The notes under the pieces: model-generated
The model's input: the letters and a program-made list of their open reading frames with translations, nothing else
What the model was told of the DNA's origin: nothing
The model's database searches: none
In this document: in pieces, positions 33,505 to 42,644 of the stretch
Layout of the letters: every line of letters begins with the position of its first letter
Position numbering within the stretch: position 1 is the first letter of the stretch
Position numbers and translations under genes: made by a program
NCBI GenBank assembly: GCA_963555705.1
Contig: OY743181.1
Coordinates: 31,726,296 to 31,790,295, forward strand
Direction: 5' to 3'
Source: Ligustrum vulgare
Lineage: Eukaryota; Streptophyta; Magnoliopsida; Lamiales; Oleaceae
Length of the DNA stretch: 64,000 nucleotides

Positions 33505-36189
33505 CATCTAAAAGGCCTCAAAGGGAGACACTTTTTTTATTAGTTTACCATCAAACCTATTTCGGAGTATTTTACCCTCGCATATTTTTAATAATTTCAT
33601 ATTCATCCCTAGTTTTAATTAATGTACATTTTTTAATATTTTATTTCTTTTTATTTTCGTATTGTCATTAGAAATATTTTTCATACATATATAATCCAAA
33701 CTCTTCACTTTCTCACTAAAAAATATTTTAAATAAAATCAATAACTCTCTTATAATTTATGGTTTCTAATAACTCCTTCAATTAATAAAAGAAAAAGAAA
33801 AAATGTGTACTTCTTGAATTAATTTTTTTACATGCATAATAATAAATTTTTTTGAAAAAAAAAAAAAAAACTTCTAATAAGCCTTAAAGGGAGAAACTTT
33901 TTTCATTATTTTATTCTCAAACCCTTTTTGCAGTATTTTACACTCTCATCTTTTTAATAATTTCATATTCATCCTTAGTTTTAATTAATGAACATTTTTT
34001 CATATTCTATTTCTTTTTATTTTCGTATTGTCATTAAAAATATTTTTCATACATATATAATTTAAACTCTTCACTTTCTAACTAAAAAATATTTTTAATA
34101 AAATCAAGAGCTCTCATATAATTTATGGTTTCTAATATGTCATTGAACTAATGAGAGAAAAATAAAAAATGTGTACTTCTTGAATTAGTTTTTTTACATG
34201 CATAATACTAATAAAAATTTGAAAAAAAAAAAAAAACAACTTCTAAAAAGCCTTATAGGGAGAAACTTTTTTTTTTATGATTTTACCCTCAAACCCTTTT
34301 TACAGTATTTTACACTCTCATCTTTTTAATAGTTTCATATTCACCCTTAGTTTTAATTAATGAACATTTTTTTCATATTTCATTTCTTTTTATTTTTGTA
34401 TTGTCATTAAAAATATTTTTCATATATATATAATCTAAAATTTTCACTTTCTCACTGAAAGATATTTTAATTAAAATCAAGAACTCCCATATAATTTATG
34501 CATTCTAATACGTCCTTCAATTAATAAGAGAAAGAAAAAATGTGTACTTCTTGAATTAATTTTTTTACATGCACAATAATAAATTTTTTGAAAGAAAAAT
34601 AAAACAACTTCTATAAAGCCTTAAAGGGAGAAACCCTTTTTGCAGTATTTTATACTCTCATCTTTTTAATAGGTTCATATTCTCCCTTAATTTTAATTAA
34701 TGAACATTTTTTTTATATTTTATTTCTTTTTATTTTCGTATTGTCATTAAAAACTTTTTTCATACATATATAATCTAAACTCTTCACTATCTCACAAAAA
34801 AAATATTTTAAATAAAATCAACAACTCTCGTATAATTTATGGTTTCTAATACGTCCCTCAAATAATGAGAGAAAAAGAAAAAATGTGTATTTCTTGAATT
34901 AATTTTTTACATCCATAATATAATAATATTTTTTAAAAAAAAAAATTGCATCTAAAAGGCCCTAAAGGGAGAACCTTTTTTATTATTTCCCATCAAACAT
35001 TTTTTAGAATATTTTACCCTCGTATATTTTAAATAATTTCATATTCACCCCAAGTTTTAGTTAATGTAAATTTTTTGATATTTTTTTTTTTTTATTTTCT
35101 TATTGTACATAAAAATATTTTTCATACATGTATAATATAAACTCTTAACTTTCACAATAAAATCTTTTAAATAAAATCAACAACTCTCATATAATTTATG
35201 GTTTCTAATACGTCCTTCAATTAATGAGAGAAAAAGAAAAAATGTGTACTTCGGGAATTAAATTTTTACATCCATAGTATGACAATTTTTTTTTTTTTTT
35301 TAAAAGCTACACTTAAAAGGCCTTAAAGGGAGAAACATTTTTTATTATTTCCCATCAAACATTTTTAGAATATTTTACCCTCGTATATTTTAAATAATTT
35401 CATATTCACCCCTAGTTTTAATTAATGTACATTTTTTTCTTTTTATTTTATTATTGTACATAAAAATGTTTTTAATACATATATAATATATACTCTTAAC
35501 TTTCTGACAATAAAATCCACAACTATCATATAATTTATGGTTTCTAATACGTCCTTCAATTAATGAGAGAAAAAGAAAAAATGTGTACTTCTTAAATTAA
35601 TTTTTTACATCCATAATATAATAATATTTTTTTTAAAAAAAAAAATTTGCATCTAAAAGGCCCTAAAGGGAGAAACTTTTTTTATTAGTTCCGATCAAAC
35701 CTTTTTTAGAATATTTTACCCTCACATATTTCAAATAATTTCATATTCACCCCTATTTTTAATATTTTATTTATTTTTATTTTCTTATTGTACAAAAGAA
35801 TATTTTTCATACGTATATATTATAAACTCTTAACTTTCTCACAATAAAATCTTTTAAATAAAATCCACAACTATCATATAATTTATGGTTTCTAATACGT
35901 CCTTCAATTAATGAGAGAAAAAAGAAAAAATGTGTACTTCTTAAATTAATTTTTTACCTCCATAATATAATAATATTTTTTTAAAAAAAAAAAATTTGCA
36001 TCTAAAAGGCCCTAAAGGGAGAAACTTTTTTTATTAGTTCCGATCAAACCTTTTTTAGAATATTTTACCCTCACATATTTCAAATAATTTCATATTCACC
36101 CCTATTTTTAATATTTTATTTATTTTTATTTTCTTATTGTACAAAAGAATATTTTTCATACGTATATAATATAAACTCTTAACTTTCTC
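33440..36189. repeat. AT-rich satellite array, left arm (about 7-8 monomers)
   Basis: Tandem units of about 350 bp. Landmarks in order are GGCCTYAAAGGGAGA, ATTTTACCCTCGTATAT, CACCCCTAGTTTTAATTAAT, CTTATTGTACATAAAAATA, CTCTCATATAATTTATGG, ATGTGTACTTCTTGAATTAA, TTTTTTACATCCATAATAT, then a T-run/A-run. The first monomers (33480-34900) are the most diverged, as expected at an array edge. The array continues at 45755 after the LTR element, with the target TTCTC duplicated. Confidence 0.95.
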
Positions 36190-36866
36190 TGTAGCGCCCC
36201 GAGTTCCGTATACCCGATTCACTACGTCATTTTCTGTCTAAATTTTTCGAATAATATTTTTGCGGAAGAAATAATTGAAATTCATTTTTTGGCAACATTA
36301 AATAAACTGTAATGGCCGCTAAAATTGAAAACATTTATGAAACCATTTGAAATAGTAAATCGAACCATTAATATTGTAAAGAAATTGCCAATATCATAAT
36401 TTCTCAAATAAATGAACTTCTCTAAATTATTCGATTATTTGGAAAATACGGAAATCATTAACGTCAAACTTTCAACCGTTCAACGATTATTGCCACCATC
36501 ATTCATCGCTCGCCACCGTCTCCGAAATCTGCAAAACTGTTAAAAAGTAGGGTGAGTATTTCATGGGGGAAATACTCAGTAAACTCATCGCATATTAATT
36601 TAATTTATAAGATGATTAAACACATAAATCCCGGCTCTTTATAAAACGGGCATTGATAGAGCTTCTTTATAAAACTGCTCTTGATAAAACTCATATTGTG
36701 CATTACAGCACGGGACATATTTTGCAAATCATAGGCTCTTTGAAAACAGCTCTTTGAAAACCATATACTTATAAAAATATTTTAATTATGCCAAGCATAA
36801 TTTCTTTTGAAAGCATAACATAAGATATGATTGAAATCCTCATAAACATAAATAGACACAAGAACT

Positions 36867-37254
36867 TTACCGAACTTAGGTGGCAAGAATTCTTATGTAG
36901 TAAAATCATAATAACAGTAAGTTTTCATCATAACATAGGATAATATCGAAATCCTCATAAACATAAGAATTTTACCGAACTTAGGTGGCAAGAATTCTTA
37001 TGTAGTAAGTCATAATAACAGTAAGATCATAATAACAGTAAGTATACCAAAACATAATTCATGAAATTCATAGGGATCATTTCCATCATAACATAAGATA
37101 GGATCGAAATCCTCATAAACATACGCGACAGGAATTTTACCGAACTTAGGTGGTAAATCCTCATAAACATATGGAAAGGCAGGAATTTTACCGAACTTAG
37201 GTGGTAAATCCTCATAAACTTATGGAGACACAGAATTCTACCGAACTTAGGTGG
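36867..37254. repeat. LTR subrepeats with TTACCGAACTTAGGTGG (five copies), repeated in the other LTR
   Basis: Copies at about 36867, 36971, 37137, 37188 and 37238, separated by ATCCTCATAAACAT-containing spacers of variable length. The same block sits at 43322-43709 in the second LTR. Confidence 0.9.
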
Positions 37255-37574
37255 TAAGAATTCTTATGCGTAGCAATGATCCAAAACATATAAAACATTA
37301 TCGTAAAAACATAGGGTATACTTACTTTTCATAAAAACATAAGGTATATTTACCTTTCATAAAACATACTTAATTTTCTTGAAAATTGACTTTCACAAGT
37401 CACATGACATTTATATGAAATCATAATTTAAATCAATTAATAAGTGCGAGTCTACCTCAAATCCGACGAGTGCAAAGTTGAGCGGGAATGACTTCAATTT
37501 CTTTAAATTCTCCGTACGCTTCGTCTTAGCCAATAAGTCACTTTAGTCTATCGAATATATAGTTCAAAATGATA

Positions 37575-37830
37575 AATTATAATTTGAGGACTAAAATTGA
37601 TGTTTTGAAAGTTGAGGGACTAAAATAGATACTTTTGATAGTTGAGGGACTAAAATGAATACTTTGAAACTTGGGCTTAAAATCAAATAAAGTAAATCAG
37701 TAGGGACTGAAATAAAAGAGTTTAAAGTTAAAGGGCTGAAGTTGATGATTTTAAAACTATAAGGACTGATTTGAAATCTTTTAAAACTATAGGGACTAAA
37801 TTGCAAATTTCTGAAAGTTAACATCAAAAT
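37575..37830. repeat. Degenerate GGGACTAAAAT repeats in the LTR
   Basis: Repeated phrases (TTGAGGGACTAAAAT, AGGACTGATTTGAAAT, AGGGACTAAATTGCAAA) about every 30-40 bp. The homologous tract in the solo LTR lies at 13750-13935 in the opposite orientation. Also at 44030-44285. Confidence 0.85.
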
Positions 37831-39299
37831 ATATTTATCAGATTATCATACGCTCTCTCTCTTCTCTCATTCTCGTTCTCAATACTCTCTCTCACACAAA
37901 ATCAGAACAGCGGCGATTTGGGAAGAAAAAAGGGAAAAATCCGGCGGTTTCGCCGGCGCGGCACCGGCGCTGGGTACGGGGAGTGGCGATGGTGCAATTA
38001 GGATAGTTTCTGGGCTGATTTGGGGGCGATTTAAGGTGAGACCGAAGCTAGGGTTCGCGGTTCTTCCGGTGGAAATCAGGCCAGAGCTAGGTCGAATCAA
38101 GGTAAGGTTCTAGGCTGGTCTTATTTCTTGGTTTTGGGTTTATATCGAGTTGGGATCGAGGATTATGGTGTGCGAGTTTTCGGATTTGGGTGCAGGGGTT
38201 TGAATTTGAGTTGCTTGAATTTATTTGGTGGTTTGGCCGATTGTGAATGGAGGTGATTAGGTAGCAGAGGGGAACGTTTGATGCAGTGTTGTGAGGATGT
38301 GCAGTGGTTTGGTGTTGATGCAGACTGTGATGGTTATGGTTGCTGTGGAATTGATGTTGGTGTGGTTGATTCATGGTGATGAAAGTGGAGCTTATGCAGT
38401 TGGAAATCATACTGTTGAATTGGATATGGTGTTGCAGTTGGAATTGTGGTTTAGGTGGTTGCTGTGGTGATGATAATAGTGGCCGGTTTTGTAGTTGAGG
38501 CTGTACTGATGATGCTGATTGATGCAGTGTGGATCATTGGTGATTGGCTACTGGTTGGCAAATTTGTGAATTGGAGCTCGCAGGCAGTAGAGATGGTATT
38601 TGAATACGGCAGTGAAGGTGGTTGGTTCAACAATGATTGCAGCTGGTTGATGAGTTGGAATAAAGTGGAAAAATTGGTGTGTGAATCATTATGTCTTTGA
38701 GACATAATTATGATGAAACTTGTGGAGAGAATAGAAAGAAACTTGGTTGGCCGAATTCTTGATGGAAATGGTGATAAAGATATGATAATTGATTAGGTAT
38801 AATAGAATAGGTTAGTGGAAAATTAGATGGAATATGAAATGAACAATTGTGTAAGATTCTTTATAAAAATGATGATGTTTTGGTGTAAAGAAGAAAACAT
38901 GGATGAAATTAGGTTTAGGATAATTAACTAAAAACTTGACTACTTTGATTTGAAAATGTATTTAAAACTGATATATTTTGGACTGAGAAATACATTTGAG
39001 AATAAACAAATTTTGAAATAAAATTGAAATACGTATTTGGACTTGAAATAATTTGAATAAGGATCATTGGGATATTTTAATAAATTTGGAATTCAAAATG
39101 ATTTTGAAAATAATACTTTGAATAAATAATTAAAATAACATAATTTTAGAAATTCGGATTTTAATTTAAAATCGAACAAATTCGATATTTCTTGACTTGG
39201 CTAGACGAATCCGTCGCGGCATTAATTTCAAAACAATAGCTACACAATTTTCTAAATATTAAAATAATTATTTATTGCATAAAATTCTGGGTCGTTATA

Positions 39300-39314
39300 A
39301 TCTTACCTCCTTAA
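39300..39314 (-). other. Polypurine tract of the LOG-carrying element
   Basis: Minus strand TTAAGGAGGTAAGAT directly before the LTR start TATAACG. Confidence 0.8.
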
Positions 39315-39843
39315 AATAATTTCGTCCTCGAAATTAAACTTACTTAATCTTATAATTTCTGAATACTTAATCAGAATCTCTTCTTCTTATCATCGAAAAT
39401 TCCCAAAAATAATCAAAGAATTACCTGAATATCTTCTCTACGTAATATACCCAAACATATCAACATAATATCATCAACTTATCTTTCCAACATTTGTAAC
39501 CCAAAATTCAGTAAACAAATATCTCCCAAAACTAAGATTCTATACTTAAATGTCACCACATTTCCTGCAAAGTATTTCTTTCACTTGTATATACGTATGA
39601 ATTCTGATTCAATACGGTACTCATTTTACTTTCCACGTATCATCACACTATACCAAGATTATCATTATTAAAACAAAATATCAGTACCCATAATCCAAGA
39701 AAATATTCCAAATCTCCAATCAAATCTCCTTTATCGATAAAATTTAACAGCGCATTACTTCTTGTCTCCTCTTTTCATTAAAATAATCCTGCGCTTTCTT
39801 GCTGGTCACAACATTACGCGGATTCACTCAGATCCTTTGCGCT
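39315..39843. other. Element interior upstream of the antisense ORFs
   Basis: Keeps CGAGGACGAAATT on the minus strand, the usual sequence just after pol in Tekay/Del elements, but no pol coding remains. Otherwise AT-rich and non-coding; presumed promoter region for the ORF at 39885. Confidence 0.55.
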
Positions 39844-39851
39844 TTTAAATA
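39844..39851 (+). promoter_or_regulatory. Possible TATA box upstream of the NABP-like ORF
   Basis: TTTAAATA within GCTTTTAAATAG, 33 bp before the ATG at 39885. If used, the 5' UTR would be only a few bases, so the call is weak. The same core, GC(T)TTTAAATAG, precedes the LOG ORF. Confidence 0.35.
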
Positions 39852-39884
39852 GTTCATGCTGAGAAGAGGTTGAATCATCAAACA

Positions 39885-40436
39885 ATGGATATCATTCTTT
39901 CTAACATTCGCAAGTATTATTCCAGTCTTCCTATGAATGATCTGAGAAAGATCTATAAAATAAGGCTCGAAAGATTGAGGTTGCTAATGGCTCATGATAT
40001 TCCAGAAGATGTTCGCTGGTTGATAGAAGCAAAGGTTCGACTATCTGGTGAATTACCATCAACATTTCCAAAGCACATGCCTGGTTTAGGCAAAAGCACG
40101 TTTGCAAAGAAACGAAGAGCAAAAAGACTGGGTGGTTGCTACAAATGTGCTCGTTGGAACTGTAATACTCGTTGCAAATCAGTAGGATATTCTTCTACTA
40201 ATCGGGATGATAAAATCGAATTCATAAAGGGTGGACTGAGTAAGGAGTCTTTGGATGATATTCGACTGACTCTTGAGACGCACCCAAGTGGTTATGTACA
40301 ACGTGAACTTCTCTCCTTATACGCTCAGTTTAACGAGGACAAAAATCGTTATAGTCTCCAAAATATAATATCGAAAGATCCTGTTTGCCAGTCTGTTTTA
40401 CAAAATGAGGCTTCTGGCAGTTCAGCAATGATATAA
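39885..40436 (+). CDS. 183-aa basic Cys-finger protein resembling plant-virus nucleic-acid-binding/silencing-suppressor proteins
   Basis: Intact ORF. I chose ATG 39885; the frame is open a little further upstream but without an ATG. The centre holds STFAKKRRAKR (residues 71-81) followed by Cys85, Cys88, Cys93 and Cys97 (CYKCARWNCNTRC) and, after a spacer, IEFIKGG. This layout (S-x-FA-K/R-K/R-RRA basic box, then a short Cys finger, then a hydrophobic-Gly motif) is that of the small cysteine-rich nucleic-acid-binding proteins of Betaflexiviridae (carla-, viti- and trichovirus types). Several of those suppress RNA silencing. The N-terminal 65 residues (helical, LRKIYKIRLERLRLL) and the 60-residue C-terminus are extra relative to typical 100-140-aa members. 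It runs antisense to the retroelement, 344 bp upstream of the LOG ORF on the same strand. The alternative is an unrelated plant or transposon zinc-finger protein. The homology is a motif-level judgement. Confidence 0.6.
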   Translation: MDIILSNIRKYYSSLPMNDLRKIYKIRLERLRLLMAHDIPEDVRWLIEAKVRLSGELPSTFPKHMPGLGKSTFAKKRRAKRLGGCYKCARWNCNTRCKSVGYSSTNRDDKIEFIKGGLSKESLDDIRLTLETHPSGYVQRELLSLYAQFNEDKNRYSLQNIISKDPVCQSVLQNEASGSSAMI

Positions 40437-40501
40437 GGTAAATCTTTTTTAAAATATTTTGCTGCTTTCTTTCACGCGTTTTGGAAATAAAATATATATT
40501 T

Positions 40502-40578
40502 CTTTTCTCGAGGTTTGATAAAGCTGGAAATAAATATATTTTCCTTTCTCGAGGTTTGATAAAGCTGGAAATAAATAT
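40502..40578 (+). repeat. 41-bp direct repeat between the two ORFs
   Basis: Two copies of CTTTCTCGAGGTTTGATAAA GCTGGAAATAAATAT (CTCGAGG at 40507 and 40548). They sit in the presumed LOG promoter or the 3' UTR of the upstream ORF. Confidence 0.9.
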
Positions 40579-40696
40579 TAAATCGCCGAAAGGTGACAGC
40601 CTCGATACGATAAAAATATTCAAAAGTGGGCTGATTTTGTCAAAAGTAAATCTTTACTTTTTCAGAATCAATCAAAAACAGTAAATTTTTTCCGGC

Positions 40697-40704
40697 TTTA
40701 AATA
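40697..40704 (+). promoter_or_regulatory. TATA box of the LOG ORF
   Basis: TTTAAATA in CGGCTTTAAATAGCC, 75 bp before the ATG at 40780. A start about 30 bp downstream would leave a 5' UTR of about 45-50 nt, which is reasonable for plants. Confidence 0.55.
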
Positions 40705-40779
40705 GCCAAACATATTTCATAGTTCAGGCATCCCAAAATCACATCTTCTTCGTAAGTTTTCCCTTCTTTACTATCAAAG

Positions 40780-41433
40780 ATGGAAGCACCAAAACTTCGA
40801 CAGATCAAAACTATTTGTGTATTTTGTGGATCAAAAGTAGGGAAAGGCTTCGGTTATCTAGAAGCGGCTGTAGATCTTGGAAAGAAACTGGGGGAAAAAG
40901 GTATCACTCTTGTATATGGGGGTGGTAGCAGTGGTCTAATGGGTTGTGTTTCCCAATCTGCTCTTGCAGAGAAATCAAAAGTAATCGGTGTTATACCTGT
41001 CCCTTTGGTAGATGTTGCAGGCAAAACACGAGGGCATGAAGTTCAAACCTTATCCATCCATGAACGCATAACTTGTATGCTATATGGTTCTGATGCCTTT
41101 ATAGCCCTGCCCGGAGGTTTTGGTACCTTAGAAGAAATTTTTAACATTACCTCGTGGGCTCAACTAGATCTCCATACTAAGCCTATTGGGCTTCTGAATG
41201 TTAACAATTTCTTTGATGGTTTGTTAACCTTTCTTGATTATGCTGTGGAACAGGGATTCATCTCTCCATTTTCCAGAAGGCTTCTTATTTCTGCTCCTAC
41301 TATTGATGAACTACTGGATAAGCTGCAGTCATATATCTCAATACAAGATCCAGCAGGAGTTAAAATAGATTGGTCGCAAGGAAGGGGAATCAAGCGAAAA
41401 TGGAGTCCGGTTAATGTAAACTTAACTCTTTGA
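40780..41433 (+). CDS. LOG-like: Cytokinin riboside 5'-monophosphate phosphoribohydrolase (LOG family), intronless, inside an LTR retrotransposon
   Basis: A 217-aa protein of full family length. LOG enzymes remove ribose 5'-phosphate from cytokinin nucleotides, releasing the active free base in the cytosol. Visible landmarks are an N-terminal Rossmann-type strand ICVFCGSKVGKGF (12-24), the nucleotide-binding loop VYGGGSSGLMG (45-55), VIGVIP (68-73), HERITCML (94-101) and the signature PGGFGTLEE (111-119) with catalytic Arg/Glu neighbours retained. WAQLDLHTKPIGLLNV follows at 126-141. PGGFGTLEEIF and the NNFFDGLL segment suggest the LOGL10-like branch rather than classical LOG1-8 (inference). 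Plant LOG genes normally have several introns; this one has none, pointing to capture through an mRNA copy. It is open, with no frameshift, TATA box upstream and AATAAA downstream, antisense to its host element. Likely expressed-capable, but expression is unproven. Confidence 0.95.
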   Translation: MEAPKLRQIKTICVFCGSKVGKGFGYLEAAVDLGKKLGEKGITLVYGGGSSGLMGCVSQSALAEKSKVIGVIPVPLVDVAGKTRGHEVQTLSIHERITCMLYGSDAFIALPGGFGTLEEIFNITSWAQLDLHTKPIGLLNVNNFFDGLLTFLDYAVEQGFISPFSRRLLISAPTIDELLDKLQSYISIQDPAGVKIDWSQGRGIKRKWSPVNVNLTL

Positions 41434-41444
41434 ATCTTAGAATA

Positions 41445-41654
41445 GGTGGGGGTAGAGTACGGAGTATTTTCATTCTCGAGACACCCCTCCATTTACTAGG
41501 ATTTCCTTAATGTTTAAATCTTGTGTGTACTTCAAAGATTCCAGGTGGTAGATTACGGAGTATTCTTACTCTCGAAACACACCTCTTTGAAGGTTTCTTT
41601 ATTTCCTCAAAAGATCAGAGATGGTAGGATACGGCTACTCCGGAAACACATCTC
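41445..41654 (+). promoter_or_regulatory. Three related hairpins in the LOG 3' UTR
   Basis: Units 41445-41490, 41543-41584 and 41618-41654 share TAGxxTACGGxxTA...CTCxxxACAC. The closing stems differ but pair in each case: GGTGGGGGT with ACACCCCTCC, AGGTG with CACCT, GAGATG with CATCTC. An inner stem is GAGTA/TACTC in unit 2 and CGG/CCG in unit 3. This suggests selection for structure. Confidence 0.65.
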
Positions 41655-41750
41655 TCATTCTGAGGATCTTTTTTTTTTCTCTTATGCTTTCGTGTGTTTC
41701 ATGTATTTCCTTTCCAGTGTGACTCTTGTGTGTTCTCCTTATGAGAAAAT

Positions 41751-41756
41751 AATAAA
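41751..41756 (+). terminator. Polyadenylation signal candidate for LOG transcript
   Basis: AATAAA in AAAATAATAAAATC, 318 bp after the stop. TGTGTTTC- and TTGTGTGTT-type upstream elements lie at 41690-41735, and a TTTGTGATGTAAATGA stretch follows. Confidence 0.5.
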
Positions 41757-41799
41757 ATCTCTGCTATCATCTACTAAATCTCGTTTGTGATGTAAATGA

Positions 41800-42629
41800 T
41801 CTTGCATGTCTAACCTTAATTCCTTTAGTGGATGCTTATCATATTATGCTCTTAATTCCAAATGATAAAATTCTGGATAGAGTCTCCCTTGTAATCTGGA
41901 CTTATCCAAACTATAAGCATACTTCATAACTCACAATAATAAATAACTCCACATTTGATCACAACGATCTAAAAATATTGAAAACGATTCCAACACTTCA
42001 ATATCATCAAAATATCCCATAATTCAATTCATAATTCCTCAACATAGAAATTTCAAATCATATTTTTCAATATCACAATATTACTTCCTTCCATACCTTA
42101 ATTGGCTCAAAAGTTACTCATACTTATAAATATATGCCATAAATCATATTCCCAAAATTTATTCACAAAGCCAAACTTCATAATAAATTTCTCTTCAACA
42201 TAGAGGCATAATAAATTAACTCAACATAATATCCATTACTTAATTCTCAATAAAATCATATTATTCCCATTATGCTCAACACTCGTTTTCTTTAAAAAAA
42301 TTTCTCATAATCATACATTAAAGCATATAAGTTATGACAAAGCATAACAACATCATTATTTTCGAAGAAATACATTCTTATTTCTCATAAATCATAAGTA
42401 TCCGAAATACTCTTCATTCTTTCTCATAAATTAGTAAAATGAGTATTCGAAATACTGAAATAACTTTAAATATTATAAACTTCTTTACCTCGGAGTTGGT
42501 GGAACGAATGATGGCAGTGGCAATCTTCACCAATAAAATTTTATAATGGAAAATATTTCTTGAAAATTCTTTTTTTTTTTTTTTTTTTTTTTTTTTGAAA
42601 ATTTTTCCAGTCTACAGAAACGCAGACTA
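41800..42629. other. Element interior next to the PBS, non-coding
   Basis: AT-rich, many CATAATAAAT-like words, poly-T at 42570-42596. On the minus strand this is where gag should begin; no gag motif is present. Confidence 0.6.
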
Positions 42630-42641
42630 GCTCTGATACCA
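42630..42641 (-). other. Primer-binding site, initiator-Met type
   Basis: Minus strand TGGTATCAGAGC, an exact 12-nt match to tRNA-iMet, separated by AGT from the LTR end. Confidence 0.93.
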
Positions 42642-42644
42642 ACT

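Larger units (their letters stand above)
36190..39299 (-). repeat. 3' LTR of the LOG-carrying element (3,110 bp)
   Basis: On the minus strand it starts TATAACGACCC and ends GGGGCGCTACA, i.e. TA...CA rather than TG...CA termini. It contains a repeat block with TTACCGAACTTAGGTGG (36867-37250), GGGACTAAAAT-type degenerate repeats (37575-37830), a CT-rich tract (37852-37897) and a GC-rich segment (37910-38060). Minus-strand His/Gln/Asn-rich open frames (38087-38410, 38451-38705) are duplicated in both LTRs but have no recognisable domain. Confidence 0.95.

Noticed and set aside
38087..38705. His/Gln/Asn-rich minus-strand ORFs in the large LTRs (also 44542-45160)
   Set aside because: Sense to the element but low complexity, no start context or domain, and not shared as an ORF with the solo LTR.
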